DNA of 64,000 nucleotides. It comes from Parahaliea mediterranea (GTDB lineage Bacteria; Pseudomonadota; Gammaproteobacteria; Pseudomonadales; Halieaceae). The stretch is taken from the NCBI RefSeq assembly GCF_003402235.1, contig NZ_QEWO01000010.1, forward strand, positions 22,932 through 86,931, given 5' to 3'. The notes below the pieces were generated by a model. The model did no database searches and had not been told where the DNA came from. It was given only the letters and a program-made list of their open reading frames with translations. The translations under genes and the position numbers were made by a program. The stretch's first letter is position 1. Every line of letters begins with the position of its first letter. Of this stretch, positions 24,456 to 32,668 are shown piece by piece.

Positions 24456-24609
24456 ATATCAAACAGGGGTCGAATGTAAGAAAAATGAACACACGGCTTT
24501 CTTTGGAACCCTCAACACAACGATTGTCCGAGCCGCTGGTCGCCGGAAAAGCGCTCAGGCCCAATGGCAGGACGTCACCAGGGCGCAAAACAGGGCAGCA
24601 GAGAGGGCC

Positions 24610-24618
24610 TGTGGATAA
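24610..24618 (-). promoter_or_regulatory. DnaA box
   Basis: TGTGGATAA, the complement of the perfect DnaA box TTATCCACA, 22 bp before the first iteron. Confidence 0.75.
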
Positions 24619-24639
24619 GTCTGCCACCGCTCTGGGCCA

Positions 24640-24822
24640 AAAGGACAGTGAACCATGCACTAAGGACAGCGAACAATCGCCGAAGCACAGTGAACGATGC
24701 CTTAAGGACAGTGAACGATGGAGATCAACAGTGAACACTGGCAAAGGACAGTGAACCATTCAAGAAGGACAGTGAGCGAACATAAAACCACAGTGAACCA
24801 TCTCAGAAGGACAGTGAACAAA
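24640..24822 (+). repeat. oriV: oriV iterons: nine direct repeats with 21-bp period
   Basis: Nine copies of the consensus AAGGACAGTGAACNAT start near 24640, 24661, 24682, 24702, 24723, 24743, 24764, 24784 and 24805, i.e. every two helical turns. The invariant core is ACAGYGARC. Together with the DnaA box before, the AT-rich stretch after and the initiator gene, this is an iteron-type replication origin. Confidence 0.92.
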
Positions 24823-24834
24823 CCAAAGAGACTT

Positions 24835-24945
24835 TCAAGCCACTGAATATAAAGGATTATTCCCCCCTATATTCTGTTCTATTCCTGAGATTCACCCCTA
24901 TTCAATTTTATTCAGTTCTATTCACATTGATATTTTTGACGACTC
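24835..24945. other. AT-rich unwinding region of oriV with TATTC repeats
   Basis: A much more AT-rich stretch than its surroundings, with repeated blocks such as CTATATTCTGTTCTATTC and CCCCTATTCAATTTTATTC. Position between iterons and initiator gene fits a DNA unwinding element. Confidence 0.6.
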
Positions 24946-25071
24946 GAGAGCAGAAAAATGTCAAAACAGGTCGCAGAAAGGGGTTGTAAGTAAACTGACC
25001 ATTGACAGCCCTCAGCCATATCAATAGGATTAGCTTAACAGGATGGTTTTCTTCCTCAAAAGAATTCAGAT

Positions 25072-26601
25072 ATGGCTGCAAAACCCCTTTATTACAGTAT
25101 TTCCCCGGAAGCATCAGCACAACTCCCTCTGCTGATCAAAGACACCAGCTTCACCGCCAAACTGCGGGATTTTTTAATTGTTCTCGTTGATGCCTGCCAG
25201 GACGCGGATCAGCTACGCATCAGTCGACAGGACTTTGTACAGCGATTAAACAACGCAAACCATGCCGCAAGTGCCGGGCTTATTGGCAAACGGTTCAAAG
25301 AGCTGGCAGAAATCGGTGTCCTCAAAGAGACGGACTGCTATCTGGCCGGCAAGGCCTGCCGCATTGTGGAATTGACCAGCCTACAACCAGTGTTGGCGCA
25401 CTTCGGTAACGCCAACCGCCAGACCCTGATCCCCTCACACCGACCCTCTCGGGAACAACTGACCCTGGAAATAGGGCAGCTGGAAATGGAGGGCAGTTTT
25501 CTGTCTCTGTCAGAGGAAGTCCCCCCCCGCATCGAAAGTCTGTTCTGCATCCTTGACGCCGGGATGAAACTCTCGGGGCGGGACAAGCGTAAAGATATCC
25601 AGTGCAAGTACCAGTTCTATGAGGACGACTGGATCGAAATCCGGACTTCGACCCAGACCCGCGAGGGCAGTGACGTCGCCTACCTCTCGGACGAGCGCGC
25701 CATGCGCGCCCTGAATGGCATCCTCCTGGACCAGCTGGAATCGCGCTTTGGCTCCCTCGACCAACTCTCTGTCACTGACCTCGGGATCAAGGACGAGTAC
25801 TTTTTCTTTGATCTCTACGAGCTCTGCCGGCGTATGGGCCTGCGACCCAACGACCAGAACCGCCGTATCGTCCGCGATATGCTGGCCCGGTTACGTGACA
25901 CCGAGTTCAAGGTGGACGCCAGCCAATCACTGTATTTTCGGGAGGCCTTCACCTTCGGCGCCGAGACGGCGCACTACCGTTACATTACCGAGTTTTACGC
26001 CAAAAAGGATTACCAGCACGACGAGCAGGGCCGACGCCGGGTGAAGTCGGATCGTTACTACATGGTCAAATTCCACACCGCCATCCTTGCCAACCTCGTC
26101 TCTGGGGGCCGTTCGTTCATCTCCCACGACGGCCTGATGACTGAGCGCTCTGGCCTGGCCCACCGCCTCAATAACTGGGCCAAGGCAGTGATCGGTGTCC
26201 GGCCCAAGCCGGCCAACCGGCCCTTTACCTATACCCTCGATGAGTTTGGTGAACGGGTGATTCCCTCCGCTCGGCTGGATAATTTTGAGCGGGACTTCCT
26301 GAACCTCATCCGACGCCAGTGCAACGACGTGGACGAGCAGGGACAGCCCCATCACGAAGAGTCCACACCAGGCTGGCAGGAGGAGGGGACCAATGTCGGC
26401 TGGTTGTACGGTTACTACTACAAGGTCGAATGGGATGAAGCCAAGATCCAGGAGCACCGGCGGATGCGACGCCGACGCGCCCGAACCACCAAGCTCTACC
26501 CGCTGATCACCATTTGGCGAGATACCCGGGACCATTTTGTTGGTGACAACAGCGATCACAACAAGGCGCTGCGACGCCAGGCCGCGGCCTTGAGCGCCTG
26601 A
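25072..26601 (+). CDS. repA: Plasmid replication initiator protein (RepA/TrfA-type)
   Basis: A 509-residue protein immediately after the iteron array. It appears to contain two winged-helix-like blocks (IGKRFKELAEIGVLKETDCY; FFFDLYELCRRMGLRPNDQN) and an Arg-rich C-terminus (HRRMRRRRARTTKLYP). It is much larger than pi/RepE initiators. Assignment rests on these features and on position beside iterons and a DnaA box; I could not match it to a named family. The start codon has only a weak ribosome site. Confidence 0.8.
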   Translation: MAAKPLYYSISPEASAQLPLLIKDTSFTAKLRDFLIVLVDACQDADQLRISRQDFVQRLNNANHAASAGLIGKRFKELAEIGVLKETDCYLAGKACRIVELTSLQPVLAHFGNANRQTLIPSHRPSREQLTLEIGQLEMEGSFLSLSEEVPPRIESLFCILDAGMKLSGRDKRKDIQCKYQFYEDDWIEIRTSTQTREGSDVAYLSDERAMRALNGILLDQLESRFGSLDQLSVTDLGIKDEYFFFDLYELCRRMGLRPNDQNRRIVRDMLARLRDTEFKVDASQSLYFREAFTFGAETAHYRYITEFYAKKDYQHDEQGRRRVKSDRYYMVKFHTAILANLVSGGRSFISHDGLMTERSGLAHRLNNWAKAVIGVRPKPANRPFTYTLDEFGERVIPSARLDNFERDFLNLIRRQCNDVDEQGQPHHEESTPGWQEEGTNVGWLYGYYYKVEWDEAKIQEHRRMRRRRARTTKLYPLITIWRDTRDHFVGDNSDHNKALRRQAAALSA

Positions 26602-26605
26602 TCCC

Positions 26606-27190
26606 ATGGAGCGCGCCTGGCAGCCGTCGCGTAATGCGCTCCTGACGCTCAAGCAACTGGGACTGTCAGCGGCCCAGATACAGGCTTCGGTCGAGGCCTT
26701 CCGGGACGACGCGGCGGAGCAGACCGATCTGGCCTTCATGCGCTTCGCGCGCGACGCTGCCGGCAATGAGGTAGTGGCCCAGCGGGCAGCCGACCTCCTC
26801 GAGCTACCCCTGCATTGGCAACCGCCGGACAACATCACCAGCGCGCTTTTGGCGGCGGGCTATCAGCCCGACGCGATTGCCCACTATCGCGGACTCTTCG
26901 TGCTCACGGCCAGGGAGCAGGGCAGGGCGCTGCGCGACCCCGGCAAGGCCTTCTTTGCCTTCTGCTGTCACCGCAGTACGCGCCTGCCGTCCCTACTGCC
27001 CGGCGAATGGCTACCTGCCACGAAAACCCTGCAGCAACTGGTTTCGGAGCAGGGCCTGAGCCCCGCTCGCATTCCCGAGGTCATCGAGCACTTCACCCGC
27101 ACCCATCAGGGCAAGGTGTCCGCTGACTGGGACAATACCTTTGCCGACTGGATAGCAAAGGGGAGGGCACCGGGAGCACAATCATGCTGA
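26606..27190 (+). CDS. DnaT-like primosomal protein
   Basis: A 194-residue protein with a DnaT-like single-strand-binding segment in its C-terminal half (LPGEWLPATKTLQQLVSEQG ... VIEHFTRTHQGK ... DWDNTFADWI). A second, related W-x-P block lies at the N-terminus (ERAWQPSRNALLTLKQLGLS). DnaT helps load the replicative helicase. It starts 4 bp after the initiator gene and overlaps the next gene by 7 bp, so it probably assists replication of the element. Confidence 0.7.
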   Translation: MERAWQPSRNALLTLKQLGLSAAQIQASVEAFRDDAAEQTDLAFMRFARDAAGNEVVAQRAADLLELPLHWQPPDNITSALLAAGYQPDAIAHYRGLFVLTAREQGRALRDPGKAFFAFCCHRSTRLPSLLPGEWLPATKTLQQLVSEQGLSPARIPEVIEHFTRTHQGKVSADWDNTFADWIAKGRAPGAQSC

Positions 27191-28218
27191 AAAGCTGGTT
27201 CAGTCGACCCAACAAGGCCGCGCCAACCCCCACACCGGCTACCGCAATCCCGCCCATCTACGCACCGCTGTTCAGGGCCGACGGGACCTTGCGCGCGGAC
27301 CAATTTGAACGCCAGGTGGTGCCGATACTTGAGCAGGTTCGCAAGGTCGCCTCTGACGCGGACTTTCAGGCGCTACTGGCTACGATCACGGCGGCCCTGG
27401 GCCGCGCAGCCAATACCCGCTTTCCCCTCGATCGCCCCGGCGCCGATTACCGGCGATTCGAAACCATCTACAACTACGCAGTGATCGTGGTGATCACCAC
27501 CCAGTGGTGGCTGCACCACCATAAACGGGGGCTGGAGGCGCTGGAGGACACCCTCACCACCGCCATACCTGCAGAAGGTCTAGCCAGGCTCAAACGCGAG
27601 CCTGCGGTGTGGCAGGACATCCGGGCCTGCATCACCGGTGAGGCGGCGGATGGTGGGCTACGCCAGGTCGCGGGCATCCACTGGCAGCCGGCAGCGCCAG
27701 CCCCGTCAGGCACACCGCCAATACCCCCAAGCGTCTCCGCACCCCAGCCCAGCACCAACAAAAGGTGTGAGCGCTTCCTTACGCCCCACCGTAGTCAATG
27801 GGCGAATCCCTTAACCAAAGGCTGGGTGCTGGTGGAGACTATCCGTGAAGGACTGCGCGATGGCTCGCTTCCCTACAACCGCAAACAATCCTGGGTGCAG
27901 GTCGACAGGGAAGGGCGAACTTTCCTGCAGGTACCCGAAGTCTTCGAGTGGTGTTACGAGCGCCTCGACCCGGACGTTCCCCCGAAGACCCTGGTCAACC
28001 AGTTTGGCCGCCTTAACATCTGCACCCGAACCCGCAAAGGCCAGAATCTCTTGCGCGGTGGTCGCCGGAATCAGAAAGCCTACCAACAGGGCTTCGTGGT
28101 CGAAGACCCGAGCCTGTTCTGGGACGGCGAGCCCCCGGCAGACCAGTTTTATATCCGTCACCTGACCCGGCATGGCTTCGGTCAATCACTACAATCCCCA
28201 CCTGATTCCGCGGCGTGA
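27184..28218 (+). CDS. TraI_2/MobH-relaxase-related protein lacking the metal-binding motifs
   Basis: A 344-residue protein. The N-terminal half aligns by eye with the TraI_2 domain of MobH relaxases (IPPIYAPLFRADGTLRADQF; VVPILEQVRKVASDADF). Where relaxases have the three-His and HD residues it has ADYRRFETIYNYAVIVVI. The C-terminal half resembles the TraI_2 C-terminal winged-helix region (LTKGWVLVETIREGLRDGSL). It may be an accessory or regulatory paralogue or a replication helper rather than the catalytic relaxase, which I do not find in this window. Confidence 0.55.
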   Translation: MLKSWFSRPNKAAPTPTPATAIPPIYAPLFRADGTLRADQFERQVVPILEQVRKVASDADFQALLATITAALGRAANTRFPLDRPGADYRRFETIYNYAVIVVITTQWWLHHHKRGLEALEDTLTTAIPAEGLARLKREPAVWQDIRACITGEAADGGLRQVAGIHWQPAAPAPSGTPPIPPSVSAPQPSTNKRCERFLTPHRSQWANPLTKGWVLVETIREGLRDGSLPYNRKQSWVQVDREGRTFLQVPEVFEWCYERLDPDVPPKTLVNQFGRLNICTRTRKGQNLLRGGRRNQKAYQQGFVVEDPSLFWDGEPPADQFYIRHLTRHGFGQSLQSPPDSAA

Positions 28219-28277
28219 CAGCGGTCATAGGCTGGCCTATAATTAACTATTGTTATCTCTGTTAGAGGTAGAAAGTC

Positions 28278-28865
28278 ATGTTGACCGAAGCCGATCGCAC
28301 CACACTGGCCAAGGCCGGTATCACCAATATCGACCGCCTGGCATCCGCCGCCGCGGCGTTCCTGCGCGCGCACCCGATCTACGAGGCGCCGCCGGTGACC
28401 AATGCCCTGTCCGAGGCCGAGGAGACCTTCCTGCGCGACTCCGGTGCCCGCGGCGTCGGCTCCTGGTCCGACGACAGCGCCGCCGACAACGTGGCGGTCA
28501 TCGCCGGTGAGTTCGCCCAGATGGTGACGACGGCCTTCAGCCAGAAGGAAGTCGCTGATTTGCTGGGTGTCAGCGCCAGCCGAATCCGCCAGAAGCTCGA
28601 GGCGAGCGAGCTGTACGCGGTACGCACGACTGGCGGGAGGGTGTGCCCGCGCTTCCAGTTCGGTCCCAGCGGGACGCTACCGGGACTGGAGGCCGTCCTG
28701 CGGGCCATGCGTCCTGAGGCCCACCCAGTGGCCGTACAGCGCTTTTTCATGGATGTGCACCCCGATCTTGAGTCCGAGACCTTAAATCGCGCCCTGAGCC
28801 CCCACGAGTGGCTCCTGACCGGCCATCCGCCGGAGGTTGTCATCGTCCTGGCCCGCGAGGTCTGA
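28278..28865 (+). CDS. Xre-type antitoxin of RES-Xre module
   Basis: A 195-residue protein with a central HTH (TAFSQKEVADLLGVSASRIRQ) and a C-terminal domain of the Xre/ParS-type antitoxins (HPVAVQRFFMDVHPDLESET; ALSPHEWLLTGHPPEVVIVL). It overlaps the RES toxin gene by one base (TGATG). It should neutralise the toxin and repress the operon. It is longer at the N-terminus than many family members. Confidence 0.85.
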   Translation: MLTEADRTTLAKAGITNIDRLASAAAAFLRAHPIYEAPPVTNALSEAEETFLRDSGARGVGSWSDDSAADNVAVIAGEFAQMVTTAFSQKEVADLLGVSASRIRQKLEASELYAVRTTGGRVCPRFQFGPSGTLPGLEAVLRAMRPEAHPVAVQRFFMDVHPDLESETLNRALSPHEWLLTGHPPEVVIVLAREV

Positions 28866-29509
28866 TGGCCAAGTTCCCCGAACCGCCGGGTGTGGAAGCC
28901 CTGCGGGCCATCCCGCCTGTGCTGCATCACTTGCCGGAAGGTACCACCATGGCCCGGCTGTGCTTTGTGGGCGGTGAGTTTTCGACATCCTGGGACACCT
29001 TTCGCTTCTACGGCCCGACCACCAGCCGCTTTGATCACCAGTTGCCGGACGGGCAGGGGAGGGCGCAGGTCCAGGACCGGGGCATCATGTACCTGGCCAC
29101 CGGCCCGGAAGCCATCCCCACCTGCTTGGCCGAAGTCTTCCAGGCCACGCGCCTGATCGACCGCCATGCCCGTGACCCGGTGCTCAGCGGGTTCAACCTC
29201 GCCGCCGACCTTACCCTGCTCGACCTGACAGGCCCCTTTGCCACTGCGATCGGCGCCTCCATGGCCATCCACTCAGGACCCAGACCGCGGGCCCGGCGCT
29301 GGGCGCAGCAGCTCTATGAGGCCTACCCTGACATCGATGGCCTGCTTTACTGCGCCTCAATGTACGGCAACGCACCCGCCGTCGCCCTGTTCGAGCGCGG
29401 GGCCCGGGCCATCCCGAAGCGTCCCGTTTTCCACCGGGAGCTGCGCGATGCGGTCATGGCGAACATCCTCACCGAGACCGGTCGGGTGATCGGCTACGAG
29501 GTCGTCTAA
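28865..29509 (+). CDS. RES-domain toxin (NAD-degrading family)
   Basis: A 214-residue RES toxin. The conserved Arg is in MARLCFVGGEF (residues about 30) or just after, the Tyr/Glu region in GIMYLATGPEAIPTCLAEVF, and the Ser region in GLLYCASMYGNAPAVALFER. Members such as MbcT and Res deplete NAD+. It is directly coupled to the Xre-type antitoxin. Likely role: maintenance of the element or abortive defence. Confidence 0.87.
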   Translation: MAKFPEPPGVEALRAIPPVLHHLPEGTTMARLCFVGGEFSTSWDTFRFYGPTTSRFDHQLPDGQGRAQVQDRGIMYLATGPEAIPTCLAEVFQATRLIDRHARDPVLSGFNLAADLTLLDLTGPFATAIGASMAIHSGPRPRARRWAQQLYEAYPDIDGLLYCASMYGNAPAVALFERGARAIPKRPVFHRELRDAVMANILTETGRVIGYEVV

Positions 29510-29918
29510 GGGCCGGACAACCCCCCCGGCACTCCCTGAAACACCCTCAAGTTAACCATGGCTTAATGCCTGAAAACCATGAGGGTTTGCCGAGGCCGCT
29601 GGCGTCACTACCGAACGCGGCGCAGCCGTAAGTGGTGTAGTGACGCCAGCCTGCTGGCGTTGGCAAGCCCGGTGAACCCTGGGCTCGCGCGGCCGCCACA
29701 CGGCCGCATCCGTAGTGACACGACAATTATTGTAAGGAAATTGACTATTGCGAGACCCGGCCATCCCACGGCTAAATAACCGGGCTTTAGCGCAGCCTTC
29801 GGCTGCATGTAAGCGCGCGGGCCACGCCCGCATCTGCTGGAAAACCAGCACTGGAACAGCCTGTATGGCACGTTCCACGTCGGCCTGGTCTTCAGGGAAA
29901 CCGACGCAAACCCGAGGG

Positions 29919-29959
29919 GTTGAAGCGCACCCCTTCGGGGGCGCGCTTCAACATTTTTT
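29919..29959 (+). terminator. Strong Rho-independent terminator without an upstream gene
   Basis: GTTGAAGCGC and GCGCTTCAAC arms with an inner CCCC-ttc-GGGG stem, followed by six T residues. It lies 410 bp after the RES stop, which suggests that a non-coding transcript, or RES read-through, ends here. Confidence 0.8.
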
Positions 29960-30132
29960 GGCAACAGGAAATGGTGAAGGAGGCCAGGCCGTCGTTAACG
30001 GCAACACGGTGTGCTGCGCCGCAAGTCAGCATCAAACCGCAGTTAAGGGCGTTGCCCTCGACCGCTGAACGGCAGGGATTCCCCACAGGGCAACCCGCCG
30101 TTTGTCTGCAAAGTCAGGCAACCATAAAACGC

Positions 30133-30192
30133 TTATGTCCGTTTCCCGCTGCGCGGGATCACTCATCGCTACGGCGAAGGTGCTGGACATAA
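30133..30192. repeat. Inverted repeat TTATGTCC/GGACATAA upstream of the integrase
   Basis: Eight-bp arms (30133-30140 and 30185-30192) enclose a 44-bp region that contains CCCGCTGCGCGGG. It lies about 130 bp before the integrase gene and could be its recombination or operator site; inferred from position. Confidence 0.45.
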
Positions 30193-30320
30193 ACACTAAG
30201 CATCGGTGTCGGTACCAATAAAAAACCGGTCGACAGTGCGGGCAAGACAAGTGCCGGGTGACGTGCCCGGAACAAGGCGCACGGCGTTGGATGGATCAGT
30301 GGCAGGAGGGTAAGCAGGGC

Positions 30321-31184
30321 ATGCAGGATCTGGAATACGAATTGCGCGGGATGGTGCGGCGGGCGTCGCGTACCGCCTACGGCACCCGGGCCGCCCGGGA
30401 GGATGTCCTCATGCAGGCCGCGAGGGCATTGCATGAAATGGGCTTCCGGAAAATGAAACCGGAGAGCCTGAAGCCGAAACACGTCGAGGCCCTGGTTGAG
30501 CGCTGGAAGCAGCAGGGGCTCTCGGCCGGAACCATGAAAAACCGCATGTCCCACCTGCGCTGGTGGGCCGGTGCCATCAACAAGGCCCCAGTGGTGGCTC
30601 GAGAAAACGCCCACTACGGTATCGACAATCGCCGATTCGTTACCGGTGAGGACAAAAGCCGTCAACTCGAGGCGGAAAAGCTCGCTCAAGTCCGCGATCA
30701 ACACATCCGCATGTCCTTGCGCTTGCAGGCGGCCTTTGGCCTGCGCCGGGAGGAGTCCCTGAAATTCAGTCCCGCCTACGCTGACCGGGGGGATCGTATC
30801 CAGCTCAAGGATTCCTGGTGCAAGGGGGGCAGGGCACGCGAAATTGCGATCAGAACCCCAGAGCAACGTGCATTGCTGGATGAGGCCCGGCGCCTGGCCG
30901 GTCGCGGCTCCTTGATCCCGGCTAACAAAACCTATGTGCAGCACCTGCGCACCTACGAACGATCCACGGTGCGGGCCGGCCTCGACAAGAACCACGGCCT
31001 GCGCCACCACTATGCCCAGGCGCGCTACGAGCAGATCGCAGGCTGGCCCTGTCCTGCTGCGGGAGGCCCATCGCGGCAATCGTTGGCGCCAGAGCAGCGC
31101 GAGCGTGACCGCGAAGCCCGGCAGCAGGTATCCCGCGAGCTCGGTCACGACAGACTCGCCGTGGTCGCAGTTTATTGTGGGTAG
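30321..31184 (+). CDS. Tyrosine-recombinase-type integrase (Integrase_1 family)
   Basis: A 287-residue protein with an N-terminal SAM-like/core-binding part (RKMKPESLKPKHVEALVERW) and a catalytic domain. Visible catalytic residues are Arg in FGLRREESLKF, the H-x-L-R-H box in HGLRHHYAQ, and the final His and Tyr in LGHDRLAVVAVYCG. I chose ATG 30321, preceded by AGGAGGG, over upstream GTG/ATG codons. Members occur on ICEs and plasmids, often without adjacent att sites. It may resolve or integrate the element. Confidence 0.85.
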   Translation: MQDLEYELRGMVRRASRTAYGTRAAREDVLMQAARALHEMGFRKMKPESLKPKHVEALVERWKQQGLSAGTMKNRMSHLRWWAGAINKAPVVARENAHYGIDNRRFVTGEDKSRQLEAEKLAQVRDQHIRMSLRLQAAFGLRREESLKFSPAYADRGDRIQLKDSWCKGGRAREIAIRTPEQRALLDEARRLAGRGSLIPANKTYVQHLRTYERSTVRAGLDKNHGLRHHYAQARYEQIAGWPCPAAGGPSRQSLAPEQRERDREARQQVSRELGHDRLAVVAVYCG

Positions 31185-31243
31185 AATGGGCTCAGACTGG
31201 ACAGTCCGACCTGCAGCGCCTACCCGAGCTCATCGGCCGAGCC

Positions 31244-31576
31244 TCAGGTGTTATCCACAACCTTGGCAGTAGGGCCATTGGTCTTCACTGAGGCGATGCC
31301 GTTTTCCATCGCCGCTGCTCCGGAATACATTTCGCTACTGCCAATGACCTGGCCGTTCCCGGCTTTCAGGTTGAAATAGGGCTCGTTCTTCTTGGAGCGT
31401 TTGCGTTCGTAACGGCCATCGTCGGGAGAATTCTTGCGCACGGATTCGATACCGTTCTCCGCGGCGGCTTTACTTTCATACAGCTCGCTGGTCAGGATGA
31501 TCTGGCCGTTACCGGCCTTCAGGTTGAACATGAATTTACCGCTAGGGCTTTTCTTCAGGTCGTAGGTGCCCGCCAT
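31244..31576 (-). CDS. YegP/DUF1508 family protein (two repeats)
   Basis: A 110-residue protein made of two copies of the DUF1508 motif: FMFNLKAGNGQIILTSELYE and YFNLKAGNGQVIGSSEMYSG, each followed by an AAxENGI-SV helix. Length and repeat are those of YegP. Function is unknown in the family. The start at 31576 lies 9 bp after AAGGAG. Single-gene unit, convergent with the integrase. Confidence 0.92.
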   Translation of the reverse strand: MAGTYDLKKSPSGKFMFNLKAGNGQIILTSELYESKAAAENGIESVRKNSPDDGRYERKRSKKNEPYFNLKAGNGQVIGSSEMYSGAAAMENGIASVKTNGPTAKVVDNT

Positions 31577-31816
31577 TGCCATCACTCCTTGGATCGTGGT
31601 TGTTATTGCGCATTATCCCGCCAGGGACTACCTGAGTATGTGAAATTGTCGCGCTCGATGCTACCGCAATCTTACACAGCACGGTTCAGCTGGTGAACGA
31701 CGCGGTAGTGTCCGCGGGCACCACCGGACACGTCCGGGCTGCCTGAACAGTGACGCAAATTTAAGGCAGAATGGCCTGATGCGGTTATCACAGCGCCCAC
31801 GAGAGAACACCATTCA

Positions 31817-32668
31817 GTGCCAGCATCCAGGTCAACAAGGTTGCGCCGCCGCAGTCCCCTAGCGGTTCTTGCCCTGTGCTGGCTGGCGATCGCAGTTACG
31901 CCCGTTCGGGCCGACGTCACGATCTATGGTGGCGATGATCGGATCCGCGCGCGCATCCAGTCGCTGATCACAGCCGAAGTGCCGGCAGATCAGATGAGCG
32001 GTGTGAACCTCGCAATCACCGTGGGCGCCGAAGCACTGAACGAATTCTGCGAAAGTGACTCAGGACGACCCGTCCTCGCCACCTATCTCTACACCAGCCG
32101 CATACCCGCGGCCGCCGCTTCGTGCCAGCAGCAGGTTGCGGCGATCCCCGTGGATCCGCCGCTGACGGCGCTGTACCGCTTGGCCCGGGCGCTGTTTCCG
32201 GGCAGTAAGTCCGCCACCCTGATCAGCGCCGCGGGCGCAGAGGGGACTGCCGGGCCATACCTGCAACTAACCCTACCTCCGGAGGGCGTCGCGAGGGGCT
32301 TGGGCCGTCTCATCCAGGAGGGACGATGGGATGTATTCCTGATGCCCGTTGATCCTGAGGTCTTTGGTGGTGCCGATTACCGCCTGGCGCTGGAAACCCT
32401 GTTTCGGCATCGCAAGCCCGTAGTCGTCTCCATCCCGTCGCTATTGCCCCAGGGCGCGGCGGCGGCGGCCTATTACGCCCCGGAGCAGCTGGAAGCGGCC
32501 TTGCAACGTACGCTGCGCCACTGGGCGAAATCCGGCGAGCTGCTGGCGGGACCACCTGAGCGTATACAGGTAAAAGTGAACCATTCCGTGCTTCGCAACG
32601 GCTACGGCAGAGTAATTGCAGAGCGGGACGTGCTCGCATTGGAAGTGGAGGTAAACGGTGGCGACTAG
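31817..32668 (+). CDS. Exported periplasmic binding-like protein
   Basis: A 283-residue protein with a basic start and signal peptide (PLAVLALCWLAIAVTPVRA). The body resembles ABC substrate-binding proteins of the PF04392 type in pattern (VNLAITVGAEALNEF; GRPVLATYLY; KPVVVSIPSLLPQGAAAAAY), but no transporter genes are nearby. It overlaps the sensor-kinase-like gene by 11 bp, and a TonB receptor lies further down. I infer a sensing or uptake accessory that presents a ligand to the membrane sensor. Confidence 0.65.
   Translation: MPASRSTRLRRRSPLAVLALCWLAIAVTPVRADVTIYGGDDRIRARIQSLITAEVPADQMSGVNLAITVGAEALNEFCESDSGRPVLATYLYTSRIPAAAASCQQQVAAIPVDPPLTALYRLARALFPGSKSATLISAAGAEGTAGPYLQLTLPPEGVARGLGRLIQEGRWDVFLMPVDPEVFGGADYRLALETLFRHRKPVVVSIPSLLPQGAAAAAYYAPEQLEAALQRTLRHWAKSGELLAGPPERIQVKVNHSVLRNGYGRVIAERDVLALEVEVNGGD

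Larger units (their letters stand above)
29510..30320. other. Gene-free, hairpin-rich intergenic region
   Basis: About 800 bp with no credible protein gene. It holds several strong hairpins: GCTGGCGTCACTAC with its perfect complement (29598-29611/29637-29650), GCAGCC-ttc-GGCTGC near 29792 and TGCTGG-aaaa-CCAGCA near 29834. A terminator stands at 29919-29959 and an inverted repeat at 30133-30192. Candidate contents are a structured RNA ending at the terminator, an origin of transfer, or a recombination site of the adjacent integrase. Confidence 0.6.

Noticed and set aside
24640..24822. Regular repeats as a CRISPR array
   Set aside because: Units are about 16 bp with 5-bp gaps and no unique spacers; period of 21 bp and the neighbouring initiator gene identify iterons. 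No cas genes.
30159..31148. Minus-strand frame of 329 codons over the integrase
   Set aside because: Shadow of the integrase, whose catalytic motifs are on the plus strand.
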